The notes under the pieces were generated by a model that did no database searches, was not told the DNA's origin, and was given only the letters and a program-made list of their open reading frames with translations. Positions 51,215 through 64,000 of a stretch of 64,000 bases of DNA are shown here, one piece after another. The position numbers were made by a program, and so were the translations under genes. The stretch is from Aquimixticola soesokkakensis (lineage in GTDB: Bacteria; Pseudomonadota; Alphaproteobacteria; Rhodobacterales; Rhodobacteraceae). Each line of letters opens with the position of its first letter. Position 1 is the stretch's first letter. The stretch spans positions 62,001 to 126,000 of the forward strand of contig NZ_FWFS01000006.1 in the NCBI RefSeq assembly GCF_900172375.1, given 5' to 3'.

Positions 51215-53908
51215 ATGACCAGTTTGAGCGAGGGACACATCGACCGATCCCCGCGCAAAGGTGCAGGTGGTGGTGCGTCCACCTGCACCACTTGCCCCTA
51301 TTGTGGCGTCGGCTGCGGCGTGATTGCGACCCCCGATTTCACCGCCCCCACGCCGCGCGTGGAGATAGCGGGCGACACCGACCACCCCGCCAACTTCGGC
51401 CGTCTGTGCGTCAAGGGCATGGCCTTGGGCGAGACCGTCTCGACCGAGGGACGGCTCCTGCACCCGCAGGTCTACGGGCAAAAGGCGGGCTGGTCGCAAA
51501 CCCTTGATCTGGTGGCAAGCCGCTTTGCCAAGACCATCGAGAAACACGGGCCGGACTCGGTCGCGCTCTATGTTTCGGGCCAATTGCTGAGCGAGGATTA
51601 CTACGTCGCCAACAAGCTGATGAAGGGGTTCGTCGGCTCGGCCAATATCGACACCAATTCGCGGCTCTGCATGGCGTCCTCTGTGGCGGGCCACAAGCGC
51701 GCCTTTGGCACCGACACCGTGCCGGGCACCTATGAGGACCTCGAAGAGGCCGATCTGGTCGTCCTGACAGGGTCGAACCTCGCGTGGTGCCATCCGGTGC
51801 TCTATCAACGCATTGCCGCCGCCAAGGCCGCGCGCCCGACGATGCGCGTGGTCAACATCGACCCGCGCCGCACAGCCACCTGCGATCTGTCGGATTTGCA
51901 TCTGCCGCTTGCGCCCGGGTCCGATGTGGCGCTCTTCAACGGTCTGCTCGCCGCCATCGCCAAATCCGGCGCTGTGGATGACAGCTTTGTCGAGACCCAT
52001 GTCAACGGGTTCGATGCGGCACTTGCAGCGGCCCAGGCCGTGGACCTGTCGGTGTGCGACCTTGATGCCGGCGATATTGCCACATTTTTTGACTGGTTCT
52101 GCAGCACCGAAAAAACCGTCACCGTCTATTCGCAAGGCGTGAACCAATCCTCGGCAGGGGCGGATAAAGTGAACGCCATCCTCAACTGCCACCTTGCCAC
52201 AGGGCGCATCGGGCGCGCCGGAATGGGGCCGTTTTCCGTCACCGGACAGCCCAATGCCATGGGCGGGCGCGAAGTCGGCGGGCTTGCCAATATGCTGGCC
52301 TGCCATCTTGATCTCGAAAACGCCAACCACCGCGACGCGGTGCAGGGGTTCTGGAACGCCCCCGTCATGGCCGATAAAGCCGGCCTGAAGGCGGTGGATA
52401 TGTTCGAGGCGGTGGGCAGCGGCAAGATCAAGGCGATCTGGATCATCTGCACCAATCCCGTTGTCTCCATGCCCGACGCCGATGCGGTGAAAGCCGCGCT
52501 GGAGGGCTGCGATTTCGTCGTCGTTTCCGACATGTATGCCACCACCGATACCGCCAGACTGGCGCATGTGGTGTTGCCCGCAACGGGCTGGGGCGAAAAG
52601 GACGGCACCGTCACCAATTCCGAGCGCCGCATCTCGCGCCAGCGCGCCTTCCTGCCAAGCGCGGGCGAGTCGCGCCATGACTGGGACATCCTGTCGGATG
52701 TGGCGCGGCGCATGGGGTTTTCGGGCTTTGAATACGAACGCCCCGTCGATATTTTCCGCGAATACGCGGCGCTGTCGGGGCTGGCGGCGCATCTGGGGCG
52801 CGATTTCGACATTTCCGGCCTGAAGGATATCACCGATGCCGAATATGAGGCGCTGCAACCGGTGCAATGGCCCGTGTCTACGGTGAAAACCGGCGGGCGG
52901 TTTTTCGGGCAGGGCGGCTTTTTCACCGAGGATGGCCGCGCCAGAATGCTGCCGGTCACGCATCGCCCGCCGCAAGGCAAACGCGCGCGCAAATATCCCA
53001 TGTGGCTGAACACGGGCCGTGTGCGCGACCATTGGCACACGATGACGCGCACGGCGCTGTCGGCGCGCCTTGGCGGGCATCTGGCCGAACCTTTCCTCGA
53101 AATCCATCCCGTGGATGCAAAGGCTTTGGGCCTCAAACCCGCAAGCCTGGCCGATGTCACCAGCCCGCGCGGCACGGCGACCCTGCGGGTGCTGGTCACG
53201 GACCGGCTGCGCCAGGGCGAGGTCTTTGCCCCGATGCACTGGACGGGCGAAACCGCGCCCACGGGGCGTATCGACGCGCTGGTCGCACCCATCGTCGATC
53301 CGGTGTCCGGCCAACCCGAAAGCAAGGCCACGCCGGTGCGTGTCAGCCCCCATAGCGCGGCATGGTACGGGTTTGCCGTCTCGGTGCACGAGCCCCAGGC
53401 CGGCACGCGCTATTGGGCCAAGGCCCGCGCGCAGACCGGTTGGCGCATCGAACTGGCCGATGACAAAGAGCCTGCGGACTGGCTGCGCTTTGCGGCGCGC
53501 CTGCTCGACCTCGACCCCGACAGCTGCGAGGCGCTCACGCTGTTTGACGATGCCTCGGGTCTGTGGCGCGTCGCGTTCTTGCGCGACGGGGTGTTGGCAG
53601 GAGCGCTTTTTGCCGCGCGCGATCCGGTGGCTGTGGCGCGCGCCCATGTGGTGGGGCAACTCGACCAGCCCAGCGGCCCGCCGATCCTTGCGGGGCGACC
53701 GGGGGCCGATATGCCCGACCCCGGCGCGACGATCTGTTCGTGCTTCAACGTTGGAATCAATACCATTGTGAGCGCGATCGAGGCGCAGGGTCTTGCGTCC
53801 GTGGATGCCATCGGGGTAGCTCTGAAGGCAGGGACGAACTGCGGTTCGTGCCGTCCTGAGTTGCAGGCGTTGCTAAGCACCAGCGCCAAGAAAGAGGCCG
53901 CGGAATAA
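51215..53908 (+). CDS. nasA: Assimilatory nitrate reductase, large molybdopterin subunit
   Basis: The 897-residue cytoplasmic enzyme reduces nitrate to nitrite with a Mo-bis-MGD cofactor. The N-terminal [4Fe-4S] ligands are in CTTCPYCGVGCGV and RLCVKGMAL; the Mo-ligand Cys is in SRLCMASSVAG. Standard molybdopterin-binding segments follow (GQPNAMGGREVGG, WLNTGRVRDHWH). A C-terminal BFD-like [2Fe-2S] domain (ICSCFNVGINTIVSAI, GTNCGSCRPEL) should accept electrons. The ATG at 51215 has GAAAGGG upstream at good spacing; an ATG at 51197 would overlap the preceding stop. One base separates its stop from the next gene. Confidence 0.93.
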   Translation: MTSLSEGHIDRSPRKGAGGGASTCTTCPYCGVGCGVIATPDFTAPTPRVEIAGDTDHPANFGRLCVKGMALGETVSTEGRLLHPQVYGQKAGWSQTLDLVASRFAKTIEKHGPDSVALYVSGQLLSEDYYVANKLMKGFVGSANIDTNSRLCMASSVAGHKRAFGTDTVPGTYEDLEEADLVVLTGSNLAWCHPVLYQRIAAAKAARPTMRVVNIDPRRTATCDLSDLHLPLAPGSDVALFNGLLAAIAKSGAVDDSFVETHVNGFDAALAAAQAVDLSVCDLDAGDIATFFDWFCSTEKTVTVYSQGVNQSSAGADKVNAILNCHLATGRIGRAGMGPFSVTGQPNAMGGREVGGLANMLACHLDLENANHRDAVQGFWNAPVMADKAGLKAVDMFEAVGSGKIKAIWIICTNPVVSMPDADAVKAALEGCDFVVVSDMYATTDTARLAHVVLPATGWGEKDGTVTNSERRISRQRAFLPSAGESRHDWDILSDVARRMGFSGFEYERPVDIFREYAALSGLAAHLGRDFDISGLKDITDAEYEALQPVQWPVSTVKTGGRFFGQGGFFTEDGRARMLPVTHRPPQGKRARKYPMWLNTGRVRDHWHTMTRTALSARLGGHLAEPFLEIHPVDAKALGLKPASLADVTSPRGTATLRVLVTDRLRQGEVFAPMHWTGETAPTGRIDALVAPIVDPVSGQPESKATPVRVSPHSAAWYGFAVSVHEPQAGTRYWAKARAQTGWRIELADDKEPADWLRFAARLLDLDPDSCEALTLFDDASGLWRVAFLRDGVLAGALFAARDPVAVARAHVVGQLDQPSGPPILAGRPGADMPDPGATICSCFNVGINTIVSAIEAQGLASVDAIGVALKAGTNCGSCRPELQALLSTSAKKEAAE

Positions 53909-53909
53909 T

Positions 53910-54866
53910 ATGACACTCGCCCCCTTCGTTCGGGCCATGGGACGTGGCCCCGGACGGGCGCGTTCGCTGACGCAAGAAGAAGCCCGCGAGGCTTTTTCCC
54001 TGATTCTGTCCGGCGAGGCCGACCCCCATGCGGTCGGCGCGCTGTTGATGTTGATGCGCTATCGTGGCGAGGTTCCGGCGGAAATTGCAGGGTTCGTGCA
54101 GGCGCTGCGCGACACCTTGCCCGAGTGGACCGGCCCGCGCCCCGCGCTGGACTGGCCGTCCTATGCGGCGGGGCGCACGCGCGGGTTGCCGTGGTTCTTG
54201 CTGTCGGCCAAACTGGTCGCCAAAGCGGGTCATCCGGTGCTGATCCACGGCTGGAATTCCCATCAGGACGTGAGCGCGAGCGTGCGCGAAGCCCTGCCGT
54301 TTGCCGGTATCACACAAGCGCGCAGCCTGATGGAAGCGGCGCATTTGCTGGACATGCACAACATCGCCTATCTGCCGCTCGAATGCATTTCCGAGCGGGC
54401 TTTGGAACTTGTGAAGTTGCGCGAAGTTTTTCAGCTAAGGTCTTGTGTAAACACTGTTTTGCGGGTGATGAATCCCGCGCAGGCCGAGGCGGCCGTGCAG
54501 GGCGTGTTCCATCCGCCCTACCGTGAATTGCAGGCGGAAACGGGCAAGCTGTTGGGGCAGAAAAACCTGACCATCATCAAGGGCGGCGGCGGCGAATTCG
54601 AACGCCATCCAGCCAAGGACATCGCCCTTTACGGGCTGCGCGGCGGGGTCGACTGGATGCCCACCCATCCGCCCTTGCTGGAGGAAACCCGCCGGCTGGC
54701 CGAGGACGATCACCCGCGCGAGGCCTTGGCGGATTTGTGGTCGGGCAAACTGGCGGATCCCTTCGCACAGGCGGTTGTGATCGGCACGGCGGCGCTTGCG
54801 CTGGACACTTTGGGTGTAAGCGAGCCGCTGGCCGTCGCGCGCGTGCTGTGGGAGGGCCGCGCGTGA
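53910..54866 (+). CDS. TrpD2/YbiB-like glycosyltransferase-family protein
   Basis: The 318-residue protein has the fold of the anthranilate phosphoribosyltransferase (family 3 glycosyltransferase) superfamily, with an N-terminal helical domain (RSLTQEEAREAFSLILSGEAD) and the large alpha/beta domain (HPVLIHGWNSH, LECISERALELV, LRVMNPAQ). The true TrpD phosphate-binding Gly-Thr-Gly-Gly motif is not evident. It is closest to the TrpD2 (YbiB) branch, which in E. coli binds nucleic acids rather than making tryptophan. The gene starts one base after nasA and overlaps cysG (GTGA), so it is firmly in this operon. Its role in nitrate assimilation is unknown. Confidence 0.8.
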   Translation: MTLAPFVRAMGRGPGRARSLTQEEAREAFSLILSGEADPHAVGALLMLMRYRGEVPAEIAGFVQALRDTLPEWTGPRPALDWPSYAAGRTRGLPWFLLSAKLVAKAGHPVLIHGWNSHQDVSASVREALPFAGITQARSLMEAAHLLDMHNIAYLPLECISERALELVKLREVFQLRSCVNTVLRVMNPAQAEAAVQGVFHPPYRELQAETGKLLGQKNLTIIKGGGGEFERHPAKDIALYGLRGGVDWMPTHPPLLEETRRLAEDDHPREALADLWSGKLADPFAQAVVIGTAALALDTLGVSEPLAVARVLWEGRA

Positions 54867-56221
54867 AGTTCTTTCCGATGTTTCTGCGCATGGCGGACCG
54901 CGATGTTCTGATCGCGGGCGGCGGCGAACAGGCCGCGCAAAAGACGCGTCTGATGCTGAAAACCGAAGCGCGCATCACCGTCCATGCCGCTCAAATCGAC
55001 GACGAACTGGCGGCTTTGGTGGCCGAGGGCAAGCTGTCCCACGCCACGGGGCCCCTCACCCCCGACAGCTTCAAAGGCAAGGCGCTGGTGTTCATTGGCA
55101 CCGGATCGCCCGCTGCAGACGCCTGTCTGGCCGATCTTGCAGCGCTTGCGGGAGCGCTGGTGAATGTGGTGGACCGCCCTGACCTGTGCGAGGCGACGAC
55201 GCCCTCGCTGGTGGACCGCGATCCGTTGGTGGTGGCCATCGGCACAGAAGGGGCCGCGCCCGTTCTGGCACGGGCGGTCAAAACGCGGCTTGAGGAATTG
55301 CTGGAACCGCGACTGGGCGAAATGGTCGGCTTTGCGGGGCGGATGCGCGACGCGGTGGCGCGCAGCATCCCCAAGGAGAACCGGCGCGAATTCTGGCGCT
55401 GGACCTTCAACGATGCGCCGCGCCGCCTGTTCGCGCGCGGAGCCGAACGCGAGGCCTTCGACCTGATCAAACAGGCGATCCATGAGGGTCGCGTGCCGAC
55501 AGAAACGGGGCGCGGCTCCATCGCGCTTGTCGGTGCCGGCCCTGGGGCGCGCGACCTGCTGACGCTGCGCGCGGTGGCACGTCTGCAAGAGGCGGATGTG
55601 ATTTTCTACGACCGTCTGGTTGATCCCGATGTGCTGGAACTGGCGCGCCGCGACGCCGAACGGGTGTTCGTGGGCAAGGTCGTGGGCGCCCACGAGTGGC
55701 CTCAGGACCGGATCAACGAGATCATCGTGGAAACGGCGCTGGCGGGACAAAAGGTTGTGCGGCTCAAATCCGGCGATCCGGCGATTTTCGCGCGCACGGG
55801 CGAGGAACTGGACGCGGCGGCGGCGGCGGGGGTGCCTTGCGAAATCGTGTCAGGCATCACGGCGGCGTCGGCTGCGGCGGCCGCGATGAACCGCCCGCTC
55901 ACCGAGCGCGGCGTGACCGACCGCGTGACCTTCGCCACCGGCACCCTCAAGCCGGGGACGGGAGAGCCCGATTGGGCCAGCCTTGCCAAACCCGGCACGG
56001 TTCTGGCGCTTTACATGGCGGTGCATACCTCTGACAAAGTACGCGAAAACCTTTTGGCACAAGGGGTTGCGGGGGATGTGCCGGTGGATGTCGTCGCCCA
56101 TGCCACCACGCGGCGCGAGATCCAGATATCGACAACCGTGGCCGCGCTGCCCGAAGCCTTGGCGGCTGCAAACATCACGTCCCAAGCGATTCTGTTGATC
56201 CGCGTGCCCAAAAACGCTTAG
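54863..56221 (+). CDS. cysG: Siroheme synthase (CysG, bifunctional)
   Basis: The 452-residue protein has both CysG parts. The N-terminal precorrin-2 dehydrogenase/ferrochelatase starts VKFFPMFLRMADRDVLIAGGG. The C-terminal uroporphyrinogen-III C-methyltransferase begins near residue 217 (SIALVGAGPGARDLLTLRA, YDRLVDPDVL, RLKSGDPAIFARTGEEL, SGITAASAAAAAMNRPLTERG). Siroheme is the cofactor of assimilatory nitrite and sulfite reductases, which explains its place in a nitrate operon. Start is GTG at 54863, overlapping the TrpD2-like stop, with GGAGGG upstream; an internal ATG at 54878 is an alternative. A hairpin follows. Confidence 0.94.
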   Translation: MKFFPMFLRMADRDVLIAGGGEQAAQKTRLMLKTEARITVHAAQIDDELAALVAEGKLSHATGPLTPDSFKGKALVFIGTGSPAADACLADLAALAGALVNVVDRPDLCEATTPSLVDRDPLVVAIGTEGAAPVLARAVKTRLEELLEPRLGEMVGFAGRMRDAVARSIPKENRREFWRWTFNDAPRRLFARGAEREAFDLIKQAIHEGRVPTETGRGSIALVGAGPGARDLLTLRAVARLQEADVIFYDRLVDPDVLELARRDAERVFVGKVVGAHEWPQDRINEIIVETALAGQKVVRLKSGDPAIFARTGEELDAAAAAGVPCEIVSGITAASAAAAAMNRPLTERGVTDRVTFATGTLKPGTGEPDWASLAKPGTVLALYMAVHTSDKVRENLLAQGVAGDVPVDVVAHATTRREIQISTTVAALPEALAAANITSQAILLIRVPKNA

Positions 56222-56233
56222 CAAGAACGGCGA

Positions 56234-56270
56234 GATGGCGCGCGCGGGCGCGCACCATCTGTGTTTTGAC
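56234..56270. terminator. Hairpin between convergent cysG and pgm
   Basis: GATGGCGCGCGC (56234-56245) pairs with GCGCGCACCATC (56248-56259) with one C-A mismatch; a short T-containing run (TGTGTTTT) follows on the plus strand. It probably terminates cysG and may act in both directions. Confidence 0.5.
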
Positions 56271-56300
56271 CAGTTATGGGACCTGTGTTTTGGCGCAGGG

Positions 56301-60069
<3,769 letters not shown>

Positions 60070-60073
<4 letters not shown>

Positions 60074-61542
60074 GGTGCGGCCTCGCTGGTGAGGCTTTCG
60101 TAGAGTGCGATATAGGCGGCGGCGGAGGTGTCCCAGCCAACGGGCTGTTTCATGGCGTTGCGCTGCATTTGCGTCCAGAGGTCGGGCTGGGCAAAAAGCA
60201 TCAGCAAGCGTTCAAGCGCAAAGGACAAGGCGATCGGTTCGGTGGGATGAAAGGTAAAGCCGGTCGCGACACCCATCGCCAAAGCGGCCGGATTGGCGTC
60301 GATCACGGTGTCCGCAAGACCGCCGGTCGCGGCTACCAGTGGCAAGGTGCCAAAGCGCAACCCGTACAGCTGGGTGAGGCCGCAGGGCTCGAAACGCGAG
60401 GGGATGAGCACCGCATCGCCGCCCGCAAACATCAGGTGGCTCAACTCTTCGTCGTAGTCGATTTCCACTCCCACACGTCCGGGGTAGCGGTTGCCCAGAT
60501 CGCGAAACGCCTGTTCCAGCGCCTTGTCGCCCGTCCCAAGCACCGCCACCGCGCCGCCCTGTTCGATAAATTCGGGCAGGCATTCGGCCAGCAGGTCGAG
60601 CCCCTTTTGATGGGACAGGCGCGAGACCACGATGGCCAGCGGCGCGTCATGGGCATGAATGCCAAAGCGCGCAGCCAGCGCACGGCGGGCATTGGCTTTT
60701 TTCTTGAGGGTGCGCAAGCCATAGGGCGTGTCACAGGTTTGCGGATTCCACAGGTCCAGATCGATCCCGTTGAGGATACCGACCATATCGGTTGAGCGGT
60801 CGCGGATGATCCCGTCCATTCCCATCCCGAACTCGGGCCGCATCAATTCGCCCGCATAGGTCGGGGACACGGTGGTCAGTTTCCACGCATGTTTCAGGCC
60901 GGCCTTGAGGGCGGAAATCTGGCCGAAATATTCGAAACTATCGGCGTGGAATTCGTGCCAGGGCAGGCGCAGCGCCTCGGTGCGATCTGCCGGAGCCAGC
61001 CCCTGAAAGGCCATGTTGTGGATGGTGAGGATGGTGGGGATATGGCCGTGACCGGCAAACTTGAGGTAGGAGGGCACGAGGGCGGCCTGCCAGTCGTGGC
61101 AATGCACCAGGCGCGGCCGCCACCCGTCGCTGGTCCCGTGCATCGCGATCTGTGCGCCCACCCAGGACAGCGCGGCAAAACGTTCGGGATTGTCGGCAAA
61201 ATCCACGCCGTCAAGATCAAGGTAGGGCCCGCCGGCGCGGTCGAACAGATGCGGCGCCTGCAGCAGCAGGATCTCGGTTGCGCCAGTTCCTTCGCCCCCG
61301 CTGGCCTCCGACGCGACCGTGCCGAAAATCACCTGCGCAGGGCCGCCAAAGAGGTCGGGGTCCGACCAGACCACACGCGTGTCGGTGAGCTTGGCAACCA
61401 GACCGGGGTAGGCGGGCAGCAATGTGCGCATCCGGTGACCCAAGGTGCCAAGCGCTTTGGGCAGCGCGCCCGCGACATCCGCAAGCCCCCCTGTTTTGAT
61501 CAGCGGAACGCATTCGGACGTTACGGACAGGATGTCGAGCAT
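60070..61542 (-). CDS. glgA: Glycogen synthase
   Basis: The 490-residue GT5 glycogen synthase adds glucose from ADP-glucose to the growing chain. The ADP-glucose-binding KTGGLADVAGALP is near the N-terminus (LSVTSECVPLIKTGG). Further conserved parts are LVHCHDWQAAL, LTIHNMAFQG and the C-terminal SRFEPCGLTQLYGLRFGTLP with catalytic Glu. The ATG at 61542 gives the family N-terminus; a longer in-frame extension overlaps the glgC end and is discarded. It overlaps glgX by four bases; glgC ends 69 bases upstream. Confidence 0.95.
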
Positions 61543-61611
61543 GGCAGGGTCTCTTGTGCATAGGTTGGGGCAGAAGGGTCGGGCCAGCCTGCGCGCCGGC
61601 CCGACCAAAGC

Positions 61612-62886
61612 TCAGGTGAGCGCGGCGGCGCGCTTGTCGAGCATGGATTGGGTGATCAGCGTCACGCCCGTATCCGTCACGCGGAACCATTCGCTGTCGG
61701 CCTGCGGATCCTCGCCCACCACCAACCCTTCGGGGATGAGGACGCCGCGATCCACCACGCAGTTGGACAGGCGCGCGTTGCGCCCGAACTGCGAGTAGGG
61801 CAGGGCCACCACTTTGGAGAGGGAGGAGTAGCTATGGGCTTTGACGCCGGTGAACAGCAGGGAATTGCGCACCTCGGAGCCCGACACGATGCAGCCGCCC
61901 GAAATCAGCGAGGAAATCGCAAGGCCGCGCCGATCCTCTTGGTCGTGGACGAATTTCGCGGGGGGCACGGATTCCGAATAGGTCCAGATTGGCCAGCTTT
62001 TGTCATAGATATCAAGGGCGGGGGTGAATTCCGTAAGGTCGATATTGGCCGCCCAAAACGCATCCACCGTGCCCACATCGCGCCAGTAGGGTTGGGTTTC
62101 CAGCCCCGTTGTAACGCAGCTGTCGTCAAAGAAATGCGCCATTGCCTTGCCGTTTTTCACGATCTCGGGGATGAGGTCGGCCCCGAAATCATGGCTGGAA
62201 TTGGCGTCCTGGGCATCCTTGAGCAGCAGGTCGCGCAGAAAGGCCCAGTTGAAGACATAGATCCCCATCGAGGCCAGCGCATTGTCGGGGTCGCCCGGAA
62301 TGGTCGGCGGATCGGCGGGCTTTTCAAGGAATGAGGTGATGCGGCGCGACTTGTCGATGCCCATGACCCCAAAGGCGGTGGCTTCGGCTTTGGGCACCGT
62401 AAGGCAGCCCACGGTCACATCCGCGCCCGTGTCCACATGCTGGCGCAGCATGATTTCGTAATCCATTTTGTAAATGTGATCGCCTGCCAGAACCACAACG
62501 TAATCAACGTCGTAGCTGTCCACGATGTCGATGTTCTGGGTGACGGCATCGGCGGTGCCCAGATACCACTGCGTTTCGGAAACGCGTTGGGAGGCGGGCA
62601 GGATGTCGAGGTATTCGTTGCGCTCGGCGCGAAAAAAAGACCAGCCGCGCTGGCAGTGGCGGATCAGAGAATGCGCCTTGTACTGCGTGGCAATCGCCAT
62701 TTTGCGGATGCCCGAATTGAGCGCATTGGAGAGTGCAAAGTCGATGATCCGCGTTTTTCCGCCAAAATAGACCGCAGGCTTGGCGCGGTTATCCGTCAGT
62801 TCTTTCAGGCGGCTCCCCCGACCGCCCGCCAGAACAAAAGCCATTGCGCGGTTGGACAGCCGCTCGGGTACGTTCAGTGGTTGCAT
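61612..62886 (-). CDS. glgC: Glucose-1-phosphate adenylyltransferase
   Basis: The 424-residue enzyme makes ADP-glucose from glucose 1-phosphate and ATP, the committed step of glycogen synthesis. The nucleotide-binding [21 protein letters not shown], the activator/substrate sites [16 protein letters not shown] and [13 protein letters not shown], the catalytic Asp in [14 protein letters not shown], and the glucose-1-phosphate lysine in [10 protein letters not shown] are present. GGGAGGGGA precedes the ATG at 62886. By family it is allosterically activated by fructose 6-phosphate or related effectors. It is the second gene after glgB (55 bp apart). Confidence 0.95.
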   Translation of the reverse strand: MQPLNVPERLSNRAMAFVLAGGRGSRLKELTDNRAKPAVYFGGKTRIIDFALSNALNSGIRKMAIATQYKAHSLIRHCQRGWSFFRAERNEYLDILPASQRVSETQWYLGTADAVTQNIDIVDSYDVDYVVVLAGDHIYKMDYEIMLRQHVDTGADVTVGCLTVPKAEATAFGVMGIDKSRRITSFLEKPADPPTIPGDPDNALASMGIYVFNWAFLRDLLLKDAQDANSSHDFGADLIPEIVKNGKAMAHFFDDSCVTTGLETQPYWRDVGTVDAFWAANIDLTEFTPALDIYDKSWPIWTYSESVPPAKFVHDQEDRRGLAISSLISGGCIVSGSEVRNSLLFTGVKAHSYSSLSKVVALPYSQFGRNARLSNCVVDRGVLIPEGLVVGEDPQADSEWFRVTDTGVTLITQSMLDKRAAALT

Positions 62887-62941
62887 ATGTCCCCTCCCAA
62901 GGAATGCGGGCCAATTGACCGCGCGTTGTGGTCTGTTGACC

Positions 62942-64000
62942 TTATTTATATTCGAACACGATGACACTGAGCGGGGGCAAGGTCAGAAGGGCCGATTGGG
63001 CCTGCCCGTTCCATTCCACATCTTCGGTGTCGATGCCGCCGCCATTGCCCCGATCGCCACCGCCGTAGCGGCTGGCGTCGGAATTGAGGACCTCGCGCCA
63101 GTGGCCCGCGCGCACAAAGCCGACGCGAAAACCTTCGCGCGTCACGGGGGTAAAATTCACCACCACCACGCAGGGGGCGTCGCTCTGCGTGCCAAAGCGC
63201 GCAAAGGACAGCACCGAATTTTCCGCATCGCCCCCGTCGATCCACGCAAACCCCTCGGGGCGCGTGTCGTTGACATGCAGGGCGGGCGTCGCACGATACA
63301 GCGTGTTGAGATCGCGGATCAGCGTCTGCATGCCCTTATGCGCGGGAATATCGAGCAGGTGCCAATCGAGCGAGGCATTGTGGTTCCACTCGACGCCCTG
63401 GGCAAACTCACAGCCCATAAACAAAAGCTTCTTGCCCGGGTGGGTCCACATGAAGCCGTAATAGGCGCGCAGGTTGGCGAATTTTTCCCAGCCCTCGCCG
63501 GGCATCTTGTCGATCATCGAGCCTTTGCCATGAACCACCTCGTCGTGGCTGATCGGCAGCACGAAGTTCTCGGAATAGGCATAGACCATCGAAAAGGTGA
63601 TGTCGTTGTGGTGGTATTTGCGGTGGATGGGGTCCTGTTCCATGTAGCGCAGGCTGTCGTTCATCCAGCCCATGTTCCACTTGTAGCCAAAGCCCAGACC
63701 GCCCGCGTCCACGGGGCGCGAGACTCCGGGGTAGGAGGTGCTTTCCTCGGCGATTGTCATGATGCCGTCCACCTCGCCGTAGGTGATCGTATTGGCGCGC
63801 TGCATCAGGCTGATCGCCTCGTAGTTTTCACGCCCGCCATCCTTGTTGGGCACCCATTCGCCCGGGTTGCGCGAATAGTCGCGATACAGCATCGAGGCCA
63901 CGGCATCCACGCGCAGCCCGTCGATGTGATATTCTTCCATCCAGTAAAGCGCGTTTGAAATCAGGTAGTTGGCTACTTCTGCGCGGCCATAGTTGTAGAT
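62942..64000 (-). CDS. glgB: 1,4-alpha-glucan branching enzyme, C-terminal part (cut by window edge)
   Basis: The last 352 residues of a minus-strand GH13 branching enzyme are present; the N-terminal half lies beyond the right edge. The visible part begins [20 protein letters not shown] and continues with [15 protein letters not shown] (nucleophile Asp), [14 protein letters not shown] (acid/base Glu), [15 protein letters not shown] (transition-state Asp), [19 protein letters not shown], and the C-terminal beta domain ending in [12 protein letters not shown]. It introduces alpha-1,6 branches into glycogen and is the first gene of the operon in this window. Confidence 0.96.
   Translation of the reverse strand: MYNYGRAEVANYLISNALYWMEEYHIDGLRVDAVASMLYRDYSRNPGEWVPNKDGGRENYEAISLMQRANTITYGEVDGIMTIAEESTSYPGVSRPVDAGGLGFGYKWNMGWMNDSLRYMEQDPIHRKYHHNDITFSMVYAYSENFVLPISHDEVVHGKGSMIDKMPGEGWEKFANLRAYYGFMWTHPGKKLLFMGCEFAQGVEWNHNASLDWHLLDIPAHKGMQTLIRDLNTLYRATPALHVNDTRPEGFAWIDGGDAENSVLSFARFGTQSDAPCVVVVNFTPVTREGFRVGFVRAGHWREVLNSDASRYGGGDRGNGGGIDTEDVEWNGQAQSALLTLPPLSVIVFEYK

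Overview
The window is GC-rich, gene-dense chromosomal DNA from an alphaproteobacterium, most likely a member of the Rhodobacteraceae (Roseobacter/Rhodobacter group). The evidence is the C4-pathway 5-aminolevulinate synthase hemA with an FNR-type box upstream, an HU protein with a long Ala/Ser/Lys tail, a DUF455 protein, a NasTS-controlled nitrate operon and the gene order glgB-glgC-glgA-glgX-pgm. I see no insertion sequence, phage gene, CRISPR array or rRNA, and the window reads as core genome.

Region by region. 1-563: the start of a family 2 glycosyltransferase (cut by the left edge) and a 52-residue membrane peptide, both on the minus strand. 1011-5621: an NemA-type ene-reductase, the Lon protease behind a structured leader, and a tailed HU protein. 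5637-8623: four tRNA genes (Val-CAC, Val-UAC, two identical Asp-GUC) around two adjacent histidine phosphatases and a membrane protein of unknown function. 8810-15348: an M20 peptidase divergent from hemA, then a RodZ-like protein, ispG and an SH3/DUF1236 envelope protein. 15429-23500: a DsbA-like thioredoxin, an aminotransferase, then the cell-wall genes amiC and mrcA followed by prfB. 23549-28104 (minus strand): an EamA permease, a bactofilin overlapping an M23 peptidase, and a DUF455 protein coupled to a Bcp peroxiredoxin. 28295-36527: a large AsmA/YhdP-like protein, queA, an MFS transporter, a DUF924 protein and lpdA. 36739-43490: a tautomerase, a SHOCT protein, an aldo-keto reductase with a downstream beta-propeller protein, an FG-GAP/ASPIC exported protein and xylB.

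43652-56221 is a nitrate assimilation locus: nasT and nasS (RNA-binding antiterminator and nitrate sensor), nrtA, nrtB and a double-ATPase nrtC (ABC nitrate uptake), an FAD/NAD(P)H reductase resembling only the front of NirB, the molybdenum nitrate reductase nasA, a TrpD2/YbiB-like protein and the siroheme synthase cysG. The leader in front of nrtA carries two hairpins with six-base loops of A..G.. pattern followed by an intrinsic terminator. This is the architecture expected of an ANTAR (NasT) target, so nitrate sensed by NasS should release NasT to let transcription through. No nitrite reductase gene lies in the cluster although siroheme synthase does.

56301-64000 (minus strand) is a glycogen operon transcribed glgB (5' end beyond the right edge), glgC, glgA, glgX, pgm, with near-zero or overlapping spacing from glgA to pgm.

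A recurring small-scale feature is short perfect tandem duplications of 12-15 bp, several of them directly after stop codons.
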